This document shows positions 23,283 through 26,862 of a DNA stretch of 26,862 nucleotides, piece by piece. Position 1 is the stretch's first letter; the number at the start of each line of letters is the position of its first letter. The stretch is from an uncultured Flavobacteriia bacterium (GTDB taxonomy: Bacteria > Bacteroidota > Bacteroidia > Flavobacteriales_D > Crocinitomicaceae), in NCBI GenBank assembly GCA_903887095.1, contig CAISOQ010000183.1:1-26862 (forward strand). The letters are read 5' to 3'. The position numbers were made by a program, and so were the translations under genes. The notes beneath the pieces are model-generated. The model saw nothing but the letters and a program-made list of their open reading frames with translations. It did not search any database and had not been told where the DNA came from.

Positions 23283-25391
23283 ATGGAAGCAATTTCCACA
23301 CATAACAACTCTCTTTTAGCTCTGCCTAAGGGCATCTTTTTGCAAAACACTCAACAAGGCTCTACCGCCCACAGTCGGGGTTGGAGGCTGAAAGGGTTTT
23401 CCCTTCTTTCTGTTTTTATCTTTTTGACAGGAGCGAATGGGTGGGGGCAGGCGGTATTACTTGATCCAGCAGGCAGTGGTGGGTTTGAAGGAGCGCACGG
23501 ATGGACTTTAACGGCTTATGGGGCTAATGAAAATAGGTGGATTGTAGGAGCAGCTCAAAAAACGGCTAATACGAGTGGTCTGTACATGGTAAGTTGGAAC
23601 GCAACGACGACATATGGATATGCTTCTAACAATTCATCTACCGGCAGTCATGCATACATATCGGTAAGTTTTCCTGCAGGTGCTACGAATATTGTTCTAA
23701 AGTTTAAAGTGAAAGGTGGATGTGATTTATATTTGGGTAGTTGTTATGATCGTGTAAAAGTAGGTTTTTCATCTAGCGCGCCGACTGGAAATAGCGAAGG
23801 GGGAATAACTAATGTTTGGAATCAGACCAGTTCTATAGCAGCGTATACCCTTCAAACTGTTAATTTATCATCGGCTACTTATGCAGGTACAACTAAAAAC
23901 TTAGTAATTACATGGATCAACGATGGTAGTGGCGCTGTTACTGCTGGTGCTATTGATGAAGTCTCAATAACATATACCGCTGCTTGCTCCGCACCAACAG
24001 TTGCAGCTACCACAGCTTCATCATCCGTAACCGCTTGTTCAGCATCCACAGGAGGGAACGTGACGGCAGATGGAGGGTGTGCGGTAACGGCACGAGGTGT
24101 CTGCTACGGAACTTCTGCAAACCCAACCACCGCAAACACCACGGTCACAGCATCAGGTACAACGGGTTCTTTTACATCGGCCTTAACAGGGCTTTTACCT
24201 GCTACAACGTATTACGTTAGAGCTTATGCAACGAATTCATCAGGGACTACATATGGTACCGAAGCAAGTTTTACGACCTCAGCCGCTGTGCCGGTTCCAA
24301 CAGCAGTTTCTGCTTCTCGTTGCGGACCAGGTACGGTTCAGTTAGGCGTAGAGACTAACATCAATGGAACAATTAATTGGTACACGAACGTAGGACTAAC
24401 CACTTTAGCAACAAACGGTACCGTGGTAGCATGTACTACACCAAACCCTTGCACAACATATTGGACAACGCCGTCTATTTCTTCTACCACAACTTATTAT
24501 GCAACTAGGACGAATGCATCCGGATGCCGAAGCGCCGGAGTTGCTGTTACTGCAACTGTTAACCCAATACCAACTATCACAATAGCTGTCACAGAATCTT
24601 CAGGAACGACGAACGATGGTCAATTGTGTGCACCTGGAGTTAATGCTACTCTTACTGCATCAGGAGGATCAACCTATTCCTGGACTGGAGGACCGTCTAC
24701 AGCAGCGAACGCAGTTGCACCATCAAGTACTACTTCCTACACAGTAACAGGTACTTCGAGTGGTTGTACGGCTACAACCTCGGCAACTTTGACTGTATCC
24801 GCAGCAGTTGCAACCACATTTTATTCGAAGGCAACCGGTAATCTCAATGATTTGAGTACCTGGGGCTCTAATACCGATGGCACCGGATGTAATCCTTCTA
24901 ACTTTACAACAGCAGGAACCACATATATTATACAAAATAATACCGCTCCCACCACCTCTGGAACCTGGACAGTTTCTGGAGCAGGATCCATTATTAAGGT
25001 AGGAAATAGCTCTTCGTCCGTAACTTTTTTAGCGGGAGGTACATTGAGCTTTGATTGCGATCTCGAAATTACTGCAAATGCCACTCTCAATTTAGCATCG
25101 AACAATCTAACACTCTCTGGTGATTTTATTAGATCATCGACTACTGCATTATTTTCACAGAATGCGGGTAGCTCGTCAACAGTTGAATTTAGTGGCTCAT
25201 CTCAAAATGTAAATGTAACAGCTAACAACGGAACTATCCCGACAGATACAGACATTACTTTTAATAATATAACGATTTCAGGTTCGGGTGTAAAATTATT
25301 TTACTACAAAGTCAACGACCGAAAGCTCAACATCAACAATTTCACTGTAAACAATGGCGCGGTGGTTACCCTTTACTCTAATCCTCAATAA
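23283..25391 (+). CDS. Secreted adhesin-like protein, low complexity, no sorting tail
   Basis: 702 residues very rich in Thr, Ser, Ala and Gly. A hydrophobic segment at about 37-56 (GFSLLSVFIFLTGANGWGQ) should be a signal peptide, but it is preceded by an unusually long N-terminal stretch of 36 residues, with no later ATG. Residues about 60-235 form a jelly-roll-like region. About 265-335 is an FN3-like domain (RGVCYGTSANP, LPATTYYVRAYATNSSG). About 345-510 holds two Ig-like repeats (TTYYATRTNASGC, TTSYTVTGTSSGC). About 512-702 is beta-helix-like (FYSKATGNLNDLSTWGS). It stops at VTLYSNPQ without the T9SS C-terminal domain that such proteins usually carry, so it may be truncated or use another route. 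The next gene starts 8 nt later. A long leader hairpin precedes it. Role: probably a surface protein. Confidence 0.8.
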   Translation: MEAISTHNNSLLALPKGIFLQNTQQGSTAHSRGWRLKGFSLLSVFIFLTGANGWGQAVLLDPAGSGGFEGAHGWTLTAYGANENRWIVGAAQKTANTSGLYMVSWNATTTYGYASNNSSTGSHAYISVSFPAGATNIVLKFKVKGGCDLYLGSCYDRVKVGFSSSAPTGNSEGGITNVWNQTSSIAAYTLQTVNLSSATYAGTTKNLVITWINDGSGAVTAGAIDEVSITYTAACSAPTVAATTASSSVTACSASTGGNVTADGGCAVTARGVCYGTSANPTTANTTVTASGTTGSFTSALTGLLPATTYYVRAYATNSSGTTYGTEASFTTSAAVPVPTAVSASRCGPGTVQLGVETNINGTINWYTNVGLTTLATNGTVVACTTPNPCTTYWTTPSISSTTTYYATRTNASGCRSAGVAVTATVNPIPTITIAVTESSGTTNDGQLCAPGVNATLTASGGSTYSWTGGPSTAANAVAPSSTTSYTVTGTSSGCTATTSATLTVSAAVATTFYSKATGNLNDLSTWGSNTDGTGCNPSNFTTAGTTYIIQNNTAPTTSGTWTVSGAGSIIKVGNSSSSVTFLAGGTLSFDCDLEITANATLNLASNNLTLSGDFIRSSTTALFSQNAGSSSTVEFSGSSQNVNVTANNGTIPTDTDITFNNITISGSGVKLFYYKVNDRKLNINNFTVNNGAVVTLYSNPQ

Positions 25392-25399
25392 CAACAGCT

Positions 25400-26862
25400 A
25401 TGAGATCAACGATACATACTCAACTGAAAAGCGCCGTCCAAGTTTTAACCGCGGTGTTATTGCTTGGAATACACCTTCACGTTTCTGCGCAGAAAACGGA
25501 ATTACCTGCTGAAGCAAGCACTCTTCCCAATTATCGCGAGCTTTGGGCTAATGAGCCTTTTGCTAAATACGATCCAGCTTCAGAAATTATAGAATTGCGA
25601 GATCAGGTGTCTAAACATTTTCGTAATGCGGACGGAACGATTACAGCACATATTGCCTCGGGACCTATTCACTACTGGGAAGATGGAAAATGGAATACAA
25701 TATTTCACACTATACTTGAATCCCCAATTCATTTCACCAATACTCATAATTCATTTAAAACATATTATCCTAAAGATGTAAATAGTGGATTAATAAGCAC
25801 TTTATCGGATGGTACCTCAATCATTGAAATGAAAGATATGGGTATTTATTGTGATGTCAATGGTCAACGCGTTAATTATCAAGAAGCAAATTATGCTGGT
25901 ACTAGTGCTAAATTCAACGAAATCACTTATACAAAGATCTATGGTGAATATGTTGACCTAAGATTCACTCAGGAAACTTTAAAACGTAAAATGGACTACA
26001 TTATTCAGAATGCAAATTTTATATTCAATTTACCCTCTGAGTCGGAATTCTTAATCTTTGAGGAGAAAGTTATATTACCTAAAAATGTTAAAGCTAAACT
26101 TATTAATAACAAAATTTTACTCGAAAGAAACGATGGTGTAATAATTGGAACGTACGACAAACCTGAGGTTTCCGATTCTAGAGCTGACAAGGTGGTGGGA
26201 AGTAAGATTAAACCCCGTATCGACGCCACCTATGAGATAGCTCAAATTTCTAATACGCTCACTATTAAACTAAAAATTCCATTTGATTGGTTGAGTTCCA
26301 CAGACAGAATTTTTCCAATTAAGGTAGACCCAACATATATTCCAAATAATACAGTACGATGGACAGGAAATATTATAACGTATTCATCAGGAACTCCCTA
26401 CCCCTACAATATTACAGATATTTACGGCACCGATGATGATTACTTTTATGTAGGATTTGATGATGACGTATGGTTTTATTGGTACGCGTATCTTGCATGG
26501 GCTAAGTTCAACACATCTACCATTCCAAACAATGCGACGGTATCATCTGTTCAGTTAGACTCTTATGTAGATTTTGATTATGCATCTTCAATCAGTCTCA
26601 ATATAAATCCAATCGTCTCGGATCCAGTTTCATCAACAAATGCTAATTTATTGACGGATATTAAAAACGGTACAAGTTACAACGATGTAGTTTACAATGC
26701 AGCAGTAAATTTCAGTTCTGGAGGATGGAAGACTATTAATTTGGGTGGATCTAGCGCTGCTGACCTACAGGGGTTATTGTCATCAGACTGGTTTGCGGTT
26801 GGGTATAAACCTTATTTTGCCGATTACACGGATGATTATGTTGGATTGAGAGGCTACAGCCA
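25400..26862 (+). CDS. Large secreted protein, RHS/DNRLRE-like N-terminal part (3' end cut by window edge)
   Basis: The open frame from ATG 25400 runs to the edge: 487 codons seen, no stop. A signal peptide is clear (VLTAVLLLGIHLHVSAQ, cleavage near residue 28). The middle contains HIASGPIHYWEDGKW and, near residue 305, FPIKVDPTY, a phrase I know from the N-terminal region of RHS/YD-repeat and related wall-associated proteins. After it, AWAKFNTSTIPNNATVSSVQL (in two pieces: AWAKFNTSTI and PNNATVSSVQL) matches the pattern of a DNRLRE/CBM96-like beta-sandwich. The C-terminal part is not in view, so it cannot be said whether it is a polymorphic toxin, a structural RHS protein or a T9SS cargo. 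It is 8 nt downstream of the adhesin-like gene and surely co-transcribed with it. Confidence 0.8.
   Translation, partial: MRSTIHTQLKSAVQVLTAVLLLGIHLHVSAQKTELPAEASTLPNYRELWANEPFAKYDPASEIIELRDQVSKHFRNADGTITAHIASGPIHYWEDGKWNTIFHTILESPIHFTNTHNSFKTYYPKDVNSGLISTLSDGTSIIEMKDMGIYCDVNGQRVNYQEANYAGTSAKFNEITYTKIYGEYVDLRFTQETLKRKMDYIIQNANFIFNLPSESEFLIFEEKVILPKNVKAKLINNKILLERNDGVIIGTYDKPEVSDSRADKVVGSKIKPRIDATYEIAQISNTLTIKLKIPFDWLSSTDRIFPIKVDPTYIPNNTVRWTGNIITYSSGTPYPYNITDIYGTDDDYFYVGFDDDVWFYWYAYLAWAKFNTSTIPNNATVSSVQLDSYVDFDYASSISLNINPIVSDPVSSTNANLLTDIKNGTSYNDVVYNAAVNFSSGGWKTINLGGSSAADLQGLLSSDWFAVGYKPYFADYTDDYVGLRGYS

Overview
The window is AT-rich chromosomal DNA from a member of the Bacteroidota, most likely the order Flavobacteriales (a Fluviicola/Crocinitomicaceae-like lineage is a guess). 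The evidence is a fused MurF-alanine racemase, two proteins with C-terminal domains of the type IX secretion system (T9SS) type, matches to the Bacteroidota -7 promoter box TAnnTTTG, weak ribosome-binding sites, a SpoIIE phosphatase with TPR repeats, and several small proteins typical of the phylum. There are no rRNA or tRNA genes, CRISPR arrays or transposase genes.

Layout: (1) 1-1988, minus strand: thymidine kinase followed by the translationally coupled MurF-Alr fusion, which runs off the left edge. (2) 2167-4243, plus: a conserved acidic protein of unknown function overlapping a secreted M28 peptidase. (3) 4230-6618, minus: a TPR/transmembrane/SpoIIE phosphatase split into two frames at a run of ten A. 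(4) 6766-10806, plus: a 1346-residue secreted protein with a T9SS-like tail. (5) 10808-12361, minus: a membrane sensor histidine kinase. (6) 12470-12808, plus: a small two-helix membrane protein. (7) 12805-17697, minus: a four-FAS1-domain secreted protein, then a large hairpin, then phosphoglycerate kinase and glycyl-tRNA synthetase in tandem. (8) 17842-22197: xseA and xseB (exonuclease VII) separated by an opposite-strand PIF1/RecD-like helicase, then a thioredoxin. (9) 22198-23282: a 1.1-kb stretch without genes, packed with direct and inverted repeats. (10) 23283-26862, plus: a leader with a very long hairpin, then two secreted-protein genes 8 nt apart, the second running off the right edge.

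The left 22 kb is mostly housekeeping and cell-envelope functions: peptidoglycan precursors, nucleotide salvage, glycolysis, tRNA charging, DNA repair and redox. Envelope sensing and secreted surface proteins are interspersed. Packing is very tight: three convergent gene pairs overlap or are separated by one base. The right end looks accessory (repeat-rich DNA followed by low-complexity surface proteins). No complete new system can be claimed. The most unusual items are the split phosphatase at a slippery A run, the nested palindromic repeat block with the hairpin leader beside the secreted-gene pair, and an exonuclease VII large subunit with Asn in place of a catalytic Asp.
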